This document shows, one piece after another, positions 8,984-17,031 of a stretch of DNA of 64,000 bases. Positions within the stretch are counted from its first letter, which is position 1, and every line of letters starts with the position of its first letter. Made by a program: the position numbers and the translations under genes. The notes under the pieces are model-generated. The model worked only from the letters and a program-made list of their open reading frames with translations, made no database searches and had not been told where the DNA came from. The stretch comes from Negativibacillus massiliensis (lineage in GTDB: Bacteria; Bacillota; Clostridia; Oscillospirales; Ruminococcaceae): assembly GCF_900148495.1 (NCBI RefSeq), contig NZ_FTRU01000008.1:496001-560000 (forward strand). The letters are read 5' to 3'.

Positions 8984-10042
8984 TTGGCAGTAAAAAAACA
9001 AAGTTTTGGAAAACTTTCAGATGGAACAGAGGTGTTTTTATATACCATCATCAATGAAAAAGGAGAGTCTGTCAGCGTAACAGAATATGGTGCATCCGTT
9101 GTTGCAATCAATATCAGAGACAGAGAAAGGAATCTTCGTGATATTGCACTGGGATGCAGCTGCGCTGCTGATTATGAGGAACAGACAGCATGTCTGGGAG
9201 GAGTTCCAGGAAGACATGCAAATCGAATTGGCAAGGGTCGATTTGTTTTAAACGGAGAAGAATATTCCCTTGCAGTCAATAATGGACCAAATCATCTGCA
9301 TGGGGGTCCAACCGGTTTTCATCGCCGCGTCTGGTATGGAAAAGTTGTGGATGACGACAGTGTGGTTTTTTCCCGCCTCAGTACAGACGGTGAGGAGGGC
9401 TATCCGGGCAATTTAATGGTATCAGTAAAATATACCTTCACCAACAAAGGACGTCTTGTCATCCGTTACAAGGCGCTTGCAGACCGCGATACTGTGGTTA
9501 ATCTGACAAATCATACCTACTTTAATCTCAATGGTCATGACAGCGGAAGTGTGAATGGACAATATCTACATATCTGGGCAGATAGCTTCACCGAAAATGA
9601 CAGCGACTGCCTGCCGACCGGAAGAGTGGTCTCTCTTGACTCGGAAGAGGGAAAAGCAATGGACTTCCGGGAGGACAGAACCATTGGGGAGAAGATAGAG
9701 GAGGATAATATCCATCTCAAAAACGGTTCCGGCTATGACCATAATTATATTTTGGAAAATCGGAAAGACGGGCTTGCTGCAAGAGCATACAGCAAGGAAA
9801 GTGGTATCTGTATGGAATGTTATACCACACAGCCAGGAGTACAGTTTTATACTGGAAACTTTTTAAGCACTTCAAACATCAGGGGGAAAGATGGGGCAAA
9901 CTATCAGGATCGGGACGGTTTTTGTCTGGAAACACAGCATTTTCCAAATGCGATGGCATGTCCACAGTTCCCGAGTGTTGTTTTAAAGGCAGGAGAACTG
10001 TATAAAGAAAAGACAGAATATCTTTTTAGCGTAATGGAATAG
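8984..10042 (+). CDS. galM: Aldose 1-epimerase (galactose mutarotase)
   Basis: This cytosolic enzyme interconverts alpha and beta anomers of galactose and glucose. It has 352 residues, normal for GalM. Visible motifs are GRHANRIGKGRF, the NGPNHLHGG stretch with the catalytic-region histidine, NLTNHTYFNLNG with the second histidine, and a C-terminal QFYTGNFL and GFCLETQHFPNA with the catalytic Glu. The start is a TTG behind GGAGGAGAAAGG. The stop codon overlaps the left inverted repeat of the putative transposon, so the element sits directly behind galM without breaking it. Confidence 0.95.
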   Translation: MAVKKQSFGKLSDGTEVFLYTIINEKGESVSVTEYGASVVAINIRDRERNLRDIALGCSCAADYEEQTACLGGVPGRHANRIGKGRFVLNGEEYSLAVNNGPNHLHGGPTGFHRRVWYGKVVDDDSVVFSRLSTDGEEGYPGNLMVSVKYTFTNKGRLVIRYKALADRDTVVNLTNHTYFNLNGHDSGSVNGQYLHIWADSFTENDSDCLPTGRVVSLDSEEGKAMDFREDRTIGEKIEEDNIHLKNGSGYDHNYILENRKDGLAARAYSKESGICMECYTTQPGVQFYTGNFLSTSNIRGKDGANYQDRDGFCLETQHFPNAMACPQFPSVVLKAGELYKEKTEYLFSVME

Positions 10043-10084
10043 AAAAAAGCCCCGAGGTTAGGCGGGTGCTCGTAAGAAAGTAAT
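10041..10084 (+). repeat. Left terminal inverted repeat of the transposon
   Basis: Blocks AGAAAAAAGCCCCGA (10041-10055) and TAAGAAAGTAAT (10073-10084) match the reverse complement of the right end, with a divergent 17-base middle. The GC-rich part can also act as a terminator on the minus strand. Confidence 0.7.
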
Positions 10085-10106
10085 TCACTCAAAATTACAC
10101 TTACGG

Positions 10107-10126
10107 CATCTGTCAGACGGGATTGG
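10107..10126 (+). repeat. 20-bp direct repeat, copy 1, left of the RES cassette
   Basis: The 20 bases CATCTGTCAGACGGGATTGG recur exactly at 13349-13368. The two copies bracket the four-gene minus-strand cassette. Confidence 0.85.
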
Positions 10127-10172
10127 AAAAAAGCAGGGGAATCATTCTTTTTCAGAATGATTCCCCTGCTTT
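10124..10172 (-). terminator. Terminator of the RES cassette
   Basis: A perfect 19-bp stem (10130-10148 with 10154-10172) with a five-base loop is followed on the minus strand by TTTTTT. It begins at the stop codon of the RES gene. Confidence 0.92.
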
Positions 10173-11269
10173 CATAATACCTTTTTGGATGTATATTGCA
10201 ATTTTTCTATGTCATATACGCTTACTGATACACACTCAAATAGGTCGGGATTAAAAATTGCAAGGTTATACCCGCCTGGATTAGTCGTGCTGTTGTATTC
10301 AATCCCATCATATTCTTGCGCTCCGTTATGTTCGATGCTTTTGATAAAATCAACAATGTATTGCGTGGGGACATAGTCCAATGTACTGTCGCTTCTACGC
10401 AAAGATTTGCTCATTTCAGAATTTAACTTTTCAAGATATTGCTTGTTTATTGCGTGGTCAAGATATTCAAGACCATCAACAAACGGGCTAATCTCCGTTA
10501 TAGCACGAAGATCCACCACCGTAATATCTTGCTTTAATCGAAATGTGCCGACACTTACAAAATCGAACACACCAGCACGCACTTCATGCAAGGTAGTATC
10601 AACATCACTTGCCACATAAAGGCAAGTGATTCCTCTTGCGTTAGCCCTACCTTCCGAACTTTTACCAGCAGGGGGTGCTGACATTTCACTTATTGGATAT
10701 CCGGTTTGTTCAGAAATTCTTGCACGATAAAATAAATCCCCAGTCTTGTAAGTTTTACGAATAAACGAGCAATATTTTTCCAGAATATCAAAATTTATTA
10801 GCTTTGAATGATATCGGTTCTTTGTCTTGATTTCAGTTACAAAGGCATCCCAATCATTGTTTTTTAATAAAGCATGACTCTGTAGATATACATTATCATA
10901 CAACTCTGGAATACCAACAGTTCCATCCAAAATTTCCGGGACATTTACATATAATTCATGACAAACCGACTTTAATATCTCATAAATCTGGATTCTTGGA
11001 ATCTCTGAAAAAATATTCCATCGTTCTTTCAGATCATCAATCAAAGATCTGGTTTCGGCTTTGGGATAGGTATCTGGAAGCATTGTAGAAGGAGTGTAAA
11101 TGCTCAACAACTCTTCAAAATAAGGAGTCAATTCGCTTTGTGTGCTTGTATCATATAAGTGTCCCTCTCTGTGATGACACACGGGACATTCTCCTACATT
11201 CGATGCCGATACAGAGCAAATAATTGATGCTATTTCCCTGTCATTAAAGCAATGCTCACAAAAAATCAT
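10172..11269 (-). CDS. RES-domain protein with N-terminal zinc ribbon
   Basis: RES domains degrade or phosphorolyse NAD+ and act as toxins in toxin-antitoxin pairs. This 365-residue protein has an N-terminal zinc ribbon (C4, C7, C28, C31), a helical middle (about 45-175), and a C-terminal RES domain. The RES core shows LFYRARIS (about R182/R184), GKSSEGRANARGITCLYVAS, the TLHEVRAG glutamate (about E229) and the IEYNSTTNPGGYNLAIF segment with the conserved serine. It overlaps the sce7725-like gene by four bases (ATGA), so the two are translationally coupled. No short antitoxin of the usual Xre/DUF2384 type is adjacent. If toxic, it must be held in check by its cassette partners or by conditional activation. 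Confidence 0.9.
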   Translation of the reverse strand: MIFCEHCFNDREIASIICSVSASNVGECPVCHHREGHLYDTSTQSELTPYFEELLSIYTPSTMLPDTYPKAETRSLIDDLKERWNIFSEIPRIQIYEILKSVCHELYVNVPEILDGTVGIPELYDNVYLQSHALLKNNDWDAFVTEIKTKNRYHSKLINFDILEKYCSFIRKTYKTGDLFYRARISEQTGYPISEMSAPPAGKSSEGRANARGITCLYVASDVDTTLHEVRAGVFDFVSVGTFRLKQDITVVDLRAITEISPFVDGLEYLDHAINKQYLEKLNSEMSKSLRRSDSTLDYVPTQYIVDFIKSIEHNGAQEYDGIEYNSTTNPGGYNLAIFNPDLFECVSVSVYDIEKLQYTSKKVL

Positions 11270-12204
11270 ATTGCTACCCCATCCAAATACTTGCTCATCA
11301 GTTCAAGATGGTGCATAATTGAATACTTCTTTACGACACCTAATCCAGGGTAGGTCTTGTTGCGGTAAGCTGCTTCAAATTCCCGTATTCCGACAGTATC
11401 TAATTTCATGGTTTTATTCCACTCGACCAGTTTTTCAACTGCTTCTGCAAATTTTCTTGCCGGGTCAGAAATATCATCGTTAGAATCAGAAACAAAGTGT
11501 GCAATTCGCAAAATATTTTTTGTATCAAAGTATACGATGTGAATTGCTACAGCGTATGGAGCAAATCCCGTTTCGCTATATTCCTCACCAACAACAGAAT
11601 AATCAGCAAAACCTTTGTATCCATCGTCTGCATAATACAGATGATCAGAAGAAAAGAATTCTGTTTCTATATCTGAGTAATCAATATTGCGTGTTTGCTT
11701 TGGAAAATGGTCTTCACACATAACACGATTGAGGCGAATTCTTCTTCTGAAATCACCTTTGTCGGGTATCACATTATATAGGGGAATTCTATCACCAATT
11801 ACTTCTTCGTAATTGCCCAAATATTCCGGGTTATTGCAAAGTAAAAGCAACGAATCAATGGGAATACCATTTTTTGCTGCATTTTTGATGTGCGCATCCA
11901 ACTTCGATGTTACATAGAAAGAAGAAATAACATTGGCATCTTTAAGTTGCTCACTGGCTTGCTCCCGAATTTTAGCATTACTTTCCTTTTTCAAATCCTT
12001 AATCCAAGAGCCTACTTGCGGATTACGAATGACAGCGATGGGTTTTCCGGCTTTTATGAAAGAATCCACGGTTTTTGTGTATGTCGATGATACTTTTACT
12101 GGTTCTACAATAGGGATTATTTTGTTGCTAAGAAGGCTTTTGTTAACACACTCACGGAGAGCCAAAAGCTCAAATTGACGACCTCGCAAAATTGGGAAAT
12201 ACAT
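11266..12204 (-). CDS. sce7725 family protein
   Basis: This 312-residue cytosolic protein starts with MYFPILRGRQFELLALREC, the signature of the sce7725 family. That family is distantly related to phage 'beta' proteins and is normally encoded beside sce7726 proteins. The body alternates strands and helices in a way that suggests a TIM-barrel-like fold (IIPIVEPVK, KPIAVIRNPQVG, IPLYNVIPDKGDF). The biochemical activity of the family is unknown to me. It starts nine bases after the sce7726 gene and overlaps the RES gene by four bases. The tight coupling of all three genes suggests one defence-like or addiction function. Confidence 0.85.
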   Translation of the reverse strand: MYFPILRGRQFELLALRECVNKSLLSNKIIPIVEPVKVSSTYTKTVDSFIKAGKPIAVIRNPQVGSWIKDLKKESNAKIREQASEQLKDANVISSFYVTSKLDAHIKNAAKNGIPIDSLLLLCNNPEYLGNYEEVIGDRIPLYNVIPDKGDFRRRIRLNRVMCEDHFPKQTRNIDYSDIETEFFSSDHLYYADDGYKGFADYSVVGEEYSETGFAPYAVAIHIVYFDTKNILRIAHFVSDSNDDISDPARKFAEAVEKLVEWNKTMKLDTVGIREFEAAYRNKTYPGLGVVKKYSIMHHLELMSKYLDGVAI

Positions 12205-12213
12205 AATATCCTC

Positions 12214-13053
12214 CTATGTACTTAAAAAGCGACATAATTTTGCGTAGTCACTTTTCTTGTAATTTGAAAAATAAATTAAAAACTTCAATTCATACGGTAT
12301 TTTTGAGTATTCGACAACATCAATTTTTGCTCGTGATTTTAAGGCTTGGACAAACATTTGATGAGCTATATCTGTTGGCAATGACTCAAACATTGCTTGA
12401 CACTCTCTATAATACTCAAATTGCGACACATCTGGCAACAGACCGAAATGCTTAAGTAAGATTTGCTCATACTCATTTTTGCGCAAGATCTTAAACATAA
12501 TTGTTTTTGAAAGCATATCGCCATATTCAATCGGTTCCTTGCGTACACTTAATGTTCCTTTTTTTGTCAATAAACAGATTCCTGTTGGAGAATTTTGTAG
12601 CTTTTGTTGTACACTATCAAAATTCTTTTCTGATGTAACAACAACTACTCTTGAAAAAGCTTTATAATAATCTTCAATTTGACCATCGAGACGATCAAAA
12701 TTATCCAATGCCGTTTTTATCTCGTATACAACAGCTTTTCCGTTTATTAAAATGAAGTCGGCTTTGGAATTTCCAACCGGAACTTCTGTTAATGCCGTTG
12801 TCGTGCGTGGACTATGGATGCCGAGTAATAGTTTGTTCAGTAGAGTGTTTTTATAAAAATATTCATTTTGGTATTCTTTTTTTAGGTATTGGTAAATTTC
12901 GCTAATACATTCTCCGTTGGTCTTCTCAGTAGGATCAACGATATATCTGCGAATTGCTGCTATATATGCAGGACTTTCCCCATCATCAATTACTTGCTTA
13001 AAGGTGTTTCGAGTAAAGAACCGGTTAAGCAATATTGGATTAGCATTGTCCAC
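12214..13053 (-). CDS. sce7726 family protein, PD-(D/E)XK nuclease-like
   Basis: The protein has 279 residues. Residues about 86-115 read TEVPVGNSKADFILINGK followed by VVYEIKTALD, which is a PD-(D/E)XK nuclease core with E90, D99 and E111-x-K113 as the likely catalytic residues. The rest is helical and rich in charged residues. sce7726 proteins are regularly paired with sce7725 proteins, as here. The gene follows a 52-residue HTH protein and shares its promoter. DNA cleavage is an inference from the motif; the family's substrate is not established to my knowledge. Confidence 0.85.
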   Translation of the reverse strand: MDNANPILLNRFFTRNTFKQVIDDGESPAYIAAIRRYIVDPTEKTNGECISEIYQYLKKEYQNEYFYKNTLLNKLLLGIHSPRTTTALTEVPVGNSKADFILINGKAVVYEIKTALDNFDRLDGQIEDYYKAFSRVVVVTSEKNFDSVQQKLQNSPTGICLLTKKGTLSVRKEPIEYGDMLSKTIMFKILRKNEYEQILLKHFGLLPDVSQFEYYRECQAMFESLPTDIAHQMFVQALKSRAKIDVVEYSKIPYELKFLIYFSNYKKSDYAKLCRFLST

Positions 13054-13081
13054 TCAAAACACCACCTCTCTACAAATAGAA

Positions 13082-13240
13082 TTATTGCCTTGTTGGTTTT
13101 AATGCATTCGATGGGATCAACCAAATTCGGCTTACTTGTATTGCCCCTTGAATACGATTTGTTTTGCAAAGAATTTGAACTTGCCGTTCGGTGATTTTCC
13201 ATTTGGCGGCAGTTTCTTTCACTGTCATATAGTTTTCCAT
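13082..13240 (-). CDS. Small helix-turn-helix protein (52 aa), leader gene of the cassette
   Basis: The translation starts MENYMTVKETAAKWKITERQ and continues through VQILCKTNRIQGAIQVSRIWLIPSNALKPTRQ. This is the compact winged-HTH layout of excisionase / helix-turn-helix domain 17 proteins: TVKETAAKW, then TERQVQILCK, then a wing ending in WLIP. It is preceded by GAGGTG and lies 28 bases before the sce7726 gene. It may autoregulate the cassette through the palindrome in its promoter or help excise the cassette. Both are inference. Confidence 0.85.
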   Translation of the reverse strand: MENYMTVKETAAKWKITERQVQILCKTNRIQGAIQVSRIWLIPSNALKPTRQ

Positions 13241-13273
13241 TCGGCACCTCACAAATACAATAAACCATAATAC

Positions 13274-13302
13274 ATTATATTCGTTTAAACGAAATTTGTC
13301 AA
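13274..13302 (-). promoter_or_regulatory. Consensus promoter with palindromic operator for the RES cassette
   Basis: On the minus strand a perfect TTGACA, a 17-base spacer and a perfect TATAAT occur. The spacer contains the 14-bp perfect palindrome TTCGTTTAAACGAA (13280-13293). A palindrome filling the spacer of a consensus promoter is a classic repressor operator. The repressor could be the HTH protein encoded just downstream. Confidence 0.9.
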
Positions 13303-13348
13303 GGCTTTCAAAAAAAGACGATGCTTCCGCTTCTTGTGATGACTATAT

Positions 13349-13368
13349 CATCTGTCAGACGGGATTGG
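13349..13368 (+). repeat. 20-bp direct repeat, copy 2, right of the RES cassette
   Basis: This is identical to 10107-10126. The sequences outside the two copies differ, so the repeat is sharply delimited. Confidence 0.85.
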
Positions 13369-13425
13369 GTAAATGAAATAGGCGGGACATGGTTGAAATC
13401 AACCGTGTCCAGCATGTTTTTTTGC

Positions 13426-14268
13426 CTATTTGCGCTTTCTTTTTCCTTTTCCGTGGGTCATGTTGGTTTTCCCTCGCTGGTTAATAGAAGGTTTCAGGTG
13501 TTTGGACAGTTTCAAGACCTCTATTAGATTTACAAACTGCTCCATCGTGATCGCATCATAGTCAATACCAAAGGTTGCAAGGAAAATGCGGGCCTGTTTT
13601 TCCGCATCGCTGCCTTTGTAGTTCGTGGCTTCCTGCAAACTCTGCTGCACATCCAGCGCCGGAGAATGGCTGTCCGCAGTGGTCGCATCATTTTGATGGG
13701 CTTCCCGAATATCCCGAAGGATCAGCTTCAAATCGTCAGAAATAACATGGCCGAAATACTCGTCCTCCTGTACTTGTGCAAGTTCCAGCGTTCGTAGGTA
13801 CAGATCATTTTCCGTTTCTCCCTGCTGCATCAGCACCATCTGGCGGACGGCTTGCAGTACGGCGTTCATATCGCTAATCCGCATATCAGCGATCCGATCC
13901 ACATAAATTTCCGCATCCAGCATCATTTTCTGGAAATCATGGTGACAGAGAATTTCCGACAGCAGCCGGAGGTTGAATTTCCTGGCTTTCAGAACATCAA
14001 TCGCATCATCACTCAGGTGCAGAGCACTCAGCTCTGTGTCTGAGTGATTTTTTTGCTCTGACACACCCAACAGATAATCCGTGGTTACATGATAAAACTT
14101 TGCCAGTGTGACGATGGCAAAAGGGCTGATGTCCTTATAATCGTCATTCTCGTATTTGCCGAGTGCAGATTTGGAAAGCCCGGTCTGGTTGGCCAGCTGT
14201 TCCAAGGTAAGTCCGTGCTCCACCCGCAAATCCTTCAATTTTTCCTGAATCGTTAAGGTCGTATTCAT
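13426..14268 (-). CDS. XRE-family transcriptional regulator
   Basis: The protein has 280 residues. The N-terminal Cro/CI-type HTH covers about residues 8-65 (LRVEHGLTLEQLANQTGLSKSALGKYEN), ending in the usual YLLGVSEQ. The remaining 200 residues are helical and acidic with a basic end (GKTNMTHGKGKRKRK). The start follows GAGGAGG. It probably controls element functions. The intergenic region upstream also serves the divergent HTH/resolvase genes. Confidence 0.9.
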   Translation of the reverse strand: MNTTLTIQEKLKDLRVEHGLTLEQLANQTGLSKSALGKYENDDYKDISPFAIVTLAKFYHVTTDYLLGVSEQKNHSDTELSALHLSDDAIDVLKARKFNLRLLSEILCHHDFQKMMLDAEIYVDRIADMRISDMNAVLQAVRQMVLMQQGETENDLYLRTLELAQVQEDEYFGHVISDDLKLILRDIREAHQNDATTADSHSPALDVQQSLQEATNYKGSDAEKQARIFLATFGIDYDAITMEQFVNLIEVLKLSKHLKPSINQRGKTNMTHGKGKRKRK

Positions 14269-14864
14269 GCCAAGCCTCCTCGCCGCTCCATTTCTTTTAT
14301 TATAACACAGCTTGTCTATAAGCGTGGAAATTGCTGCTTTTTCAGAGCCTTTTCCATCCTTTTGGATATACGGGAATGGTCATGTTTTTTCGCTAAAATG
14401 TACTTGTCACCAGACATTGCAGCTTGAAAAATACATGACCGTCCGAATGGGATATGTTCTCCGGCGAAGTACCGCCACGACATGAGCGTACCAAAGAGAA
14501 CAAAACGCCGGGGTGAGAGTCCCGGGCAGGAACGGCATTCGGGAAAAACGGCGCTTAAAAAACACAGGCAAAAATCAATCCATGTGAAATCAGCGAACAA
14601 ACTGCAATTTTAGTATTGCCACCCACACCAAAGAGCGTTGCACCGTCCAGCATACACAATACATCGTTTCGTGTGGATATTCGCTGTTTGGCTTGATTTC
14701 ACACAAACCAACAAAACGGGAAAGCGGGTGCTGTGAATAGGGCATCACAAGCAAAAATTCCAGTTTGAAATTGAGTTTAATTCAAACAATGCTTTGCGGC
14801 AAATGGAATTTATCACGGAATAGATTTTGTTCGCCGCAGAGCAAACAAAACAGGAGGACTTTTT
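14269..14864. other. 596-bp divergent intergenic region of the transposon
   Basis: It holds a minus-strand TATAAT (14299-14304) with a weak -35 for the XRE gene and the ribosome site AGGAGG for the plus-strand gene at 14865. It also has several inverted repeats: TGTGAAATCA near 14583 with TGATTTCACA near 14690, and GTTTGAA/TTCAAAC at 14763-14787. A GC-rich block at about 14505-14555 folds as CCGGGG/CCCGGG. One minus-strand frame (14316-14600) is open but has only a weak TTG start. The region could bind the regulators or recombinases, but nothing is certain. Confidence 0.4.
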
Positions 14865-15702
<838 letters not shown>

Positions 15703-15710
15703 AAGGGGTG

Positions 15711-15866
15711 TTTTTACAGGAATGTGTACCTTCCTGTAAAAGGTGCAAAAGTTTATATAAATTTATTATATCATGGAGCAGCAAAATTTTCCATACTGTT
15801 TTGGCGAAAAGCCAGACAAAACAGCGAACAAAAAACTGGTCATGTTTTCTTTACAGAAAGGTACAC
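15711..15866. repeat. Inverted-repeat cluster behind the resolvase (possible res site)
   Basis: A perfect 11-bp hairpin TTTTACAGGAA/TTCCTGTAAAA occupies 15712-15741. Its right arm belongs to GTGTACCTTCCTGTAAA (15724-15740), which recurs in inverted orientation with one mismatch at 15850-15866. An AT-rich stretch lies between the copies. Spaced inverted repeats next to a resolvase gene are typical of recombination sites; the hairpin could instead be a terminator. Confidence 0.5.
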
Positions 15867-15904
15867 TTTTTCAAAACTAAAAATGAAATAACGGAGGAGA
15901 AATT

Positions 15905-16312
15905 ATGGACTGTCCTAAATGTGGAGCTATTTTGGAAGAAGATGCAAAATTCTGCGTTTCTTGTGGTACACGCCTTGACGATTTTGGAGCAGCAGCGTCT
16001 AATGGGTTAGCGCAAGGTAAACAAAGTGATCATCCGACTACATTTGACGCCCCTAAAACAGAAACAAAGAAAGAACGAAAGGCAAATATGCCGGGATTGA
16101 TTATTGGAACCCTTATAATTATCATTGGCCTTATCAGAGTGGTGAGCGCAGGAACAAGCATTTCCGCTACTTCCTTTGGAGCTGATTTTTACACATATAC
16201 CTACCAAGGGATCGTTGCAATATCTGAAATTCTTGCTTCTATCGAACAGGCCATTGGTTGGTTGATTGTAGCTGTCGGTGCTGCCATTGATGTTATTTCA
16301 ATGAAACATTAA
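15905..16312 (+). CDS. Zinc-ribbon membrane protein
   Basis: The protein has 135 residues. The N terminus is a double-CxxC zinc ribbon (MDCPKCGAILEEDAKFCVSCG). A charged linker follows (DAPKTETKKERKAN), then two hydrophobic segments (about 63-80 and 108-128). The ribbon would face the cytosol. It is the first of three consecutive zinc-ribbon membrane proteins in the element, with 13 and 16 bases between genes, so they are one operon. The function is unknown. Confidence 0.82.
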   Translation: MDCPKCGAILEEDAKFCVSCGTRLDDFGAAASNGLAQGKQSDHPTTFDAPKTETKKERKANMPGLIIGTLIIIIGLIRVVSAGTSISATSFGADFYTYTYQGIVAISEILASIEQAIGWLIVAVGAAIDVISMKH

Positions 16313-16325
16313 GGGGACAAAAACC

Positions 16326-17015
16326 ATGCGGTTCTGTAAATATTGTGGCACGGAAATCTCAGAAACAGATGAGCTTTGTCCAAATTGTGGAAGGAACTTA
16401 AAAAGTGGCTCAACAGACGAAGCAACCCAGAAAAATAGCACTATCAATAGTATCGAGACTGTAACAAAAAACATCAGGAAACATCCCAAAATCTTATTTG
16501 GAATAGCGGCCCTGATCGCCTGTGTTCTCATAATTGTAATCGTATTAAATCCGGGAAAATGCAAATATAGCGGATGTGGAAATAAAGCTGTTTCCGGCAG
16601 CGATTATTGCTATTCTCATAAATGTGCAGTAGAGTCGTGTAAGGATAGTCGCTTCCTTTATAGTAATTATTGTTATAAGCACTACCTTCTTTATGACGAT
16701 GATGCGCAAGAAGAATTCGGCAGTGATCCTGTGTACTCACACGAATTGAAAATTAGCAATGTTAAACTTTCATCCAATAGTGGTTATACGATTGCCGAAG
16801 GGACTATTACAAACAACAGCGATCAGACGGTGAGCTTTGTAGAAATAAAAGGTGCATTTAAGACAAGTTCCGGGTCTGTGGTTGATACTGATTGGACATA
16901 CGCTGTGGGGTCAGAAGGGCTTGCACCGGGTGAATCATGTAAGTGGAGACTGTCTGTCTCCAAAGATTGGTCAATTAAAGATTGTACAGTAACAGTAATC
17001 GACTTTGATTATTAA
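16326..17015 (+). CDS. Zinc-ribbon membrane protein with FxLYD-like extracellular domain
   Basis: The protein has 229 residues. Residues 1-22 are a zinc ribbon (FCKYCGTEISETDELCPNCG), and a single membrane helix is near 58-76 (FGIAALIACVLIIVIVL). A second cysteine/histidine cluster follows at about 80-120 (CKYSGCGNKAVSGSDYCYSHKC). The C-terminal 90 residues look like an FxLYD beta-sandwich (ISNVKLSSNSGYTIAEGTI, NNSDQTVSFVEIKG). It therefore spans the membrane with ribbons on both sides. It is in the middle of the three-gene zinc-ribbon operon. A sensing or surface role is inferred only. Confidence 0.82.
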   Translation: MRFCKYCGTEISETDELCPNCGRNLKSGSTDEATQKNSTINSIETVTKNIRKHPKILFGIAALIACVLIIVIVLNPGKCKYSGCGNKAVSGSDYCYSHKCAVESCKDSRFLYSNYCYKHYLLYDDDAQEEFGSDPVYSHELKISNVKLSSNSGYTIAEGTITNNSDQTVSFVEIKGAFKTSSGSVVDTDWTYAVGSEGLAPGESCKWRLSVSKDWSIKDCTVTVIDFDY

Positions 17016-17031
17016 GGGAGGGATATTATTC

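Noticed and set aside
14505-14555. GC-rich fold resembling a piece of a group II intron or other ribozyme
   Set aside because: No reverse transcriptase, no intron boundary motif and no domain V-like hairpin are present nearby.
14316-14600. Minus-strand frame of about 94 codons upstream of the XRE gene
   Set aside because: Part of it looks protein-like (ISKRMEKALKKQQF), but the start is a TTG without a ribosome site and the region is full of inverted repeats. I could not support it as a gene, though it may deserve a database check.
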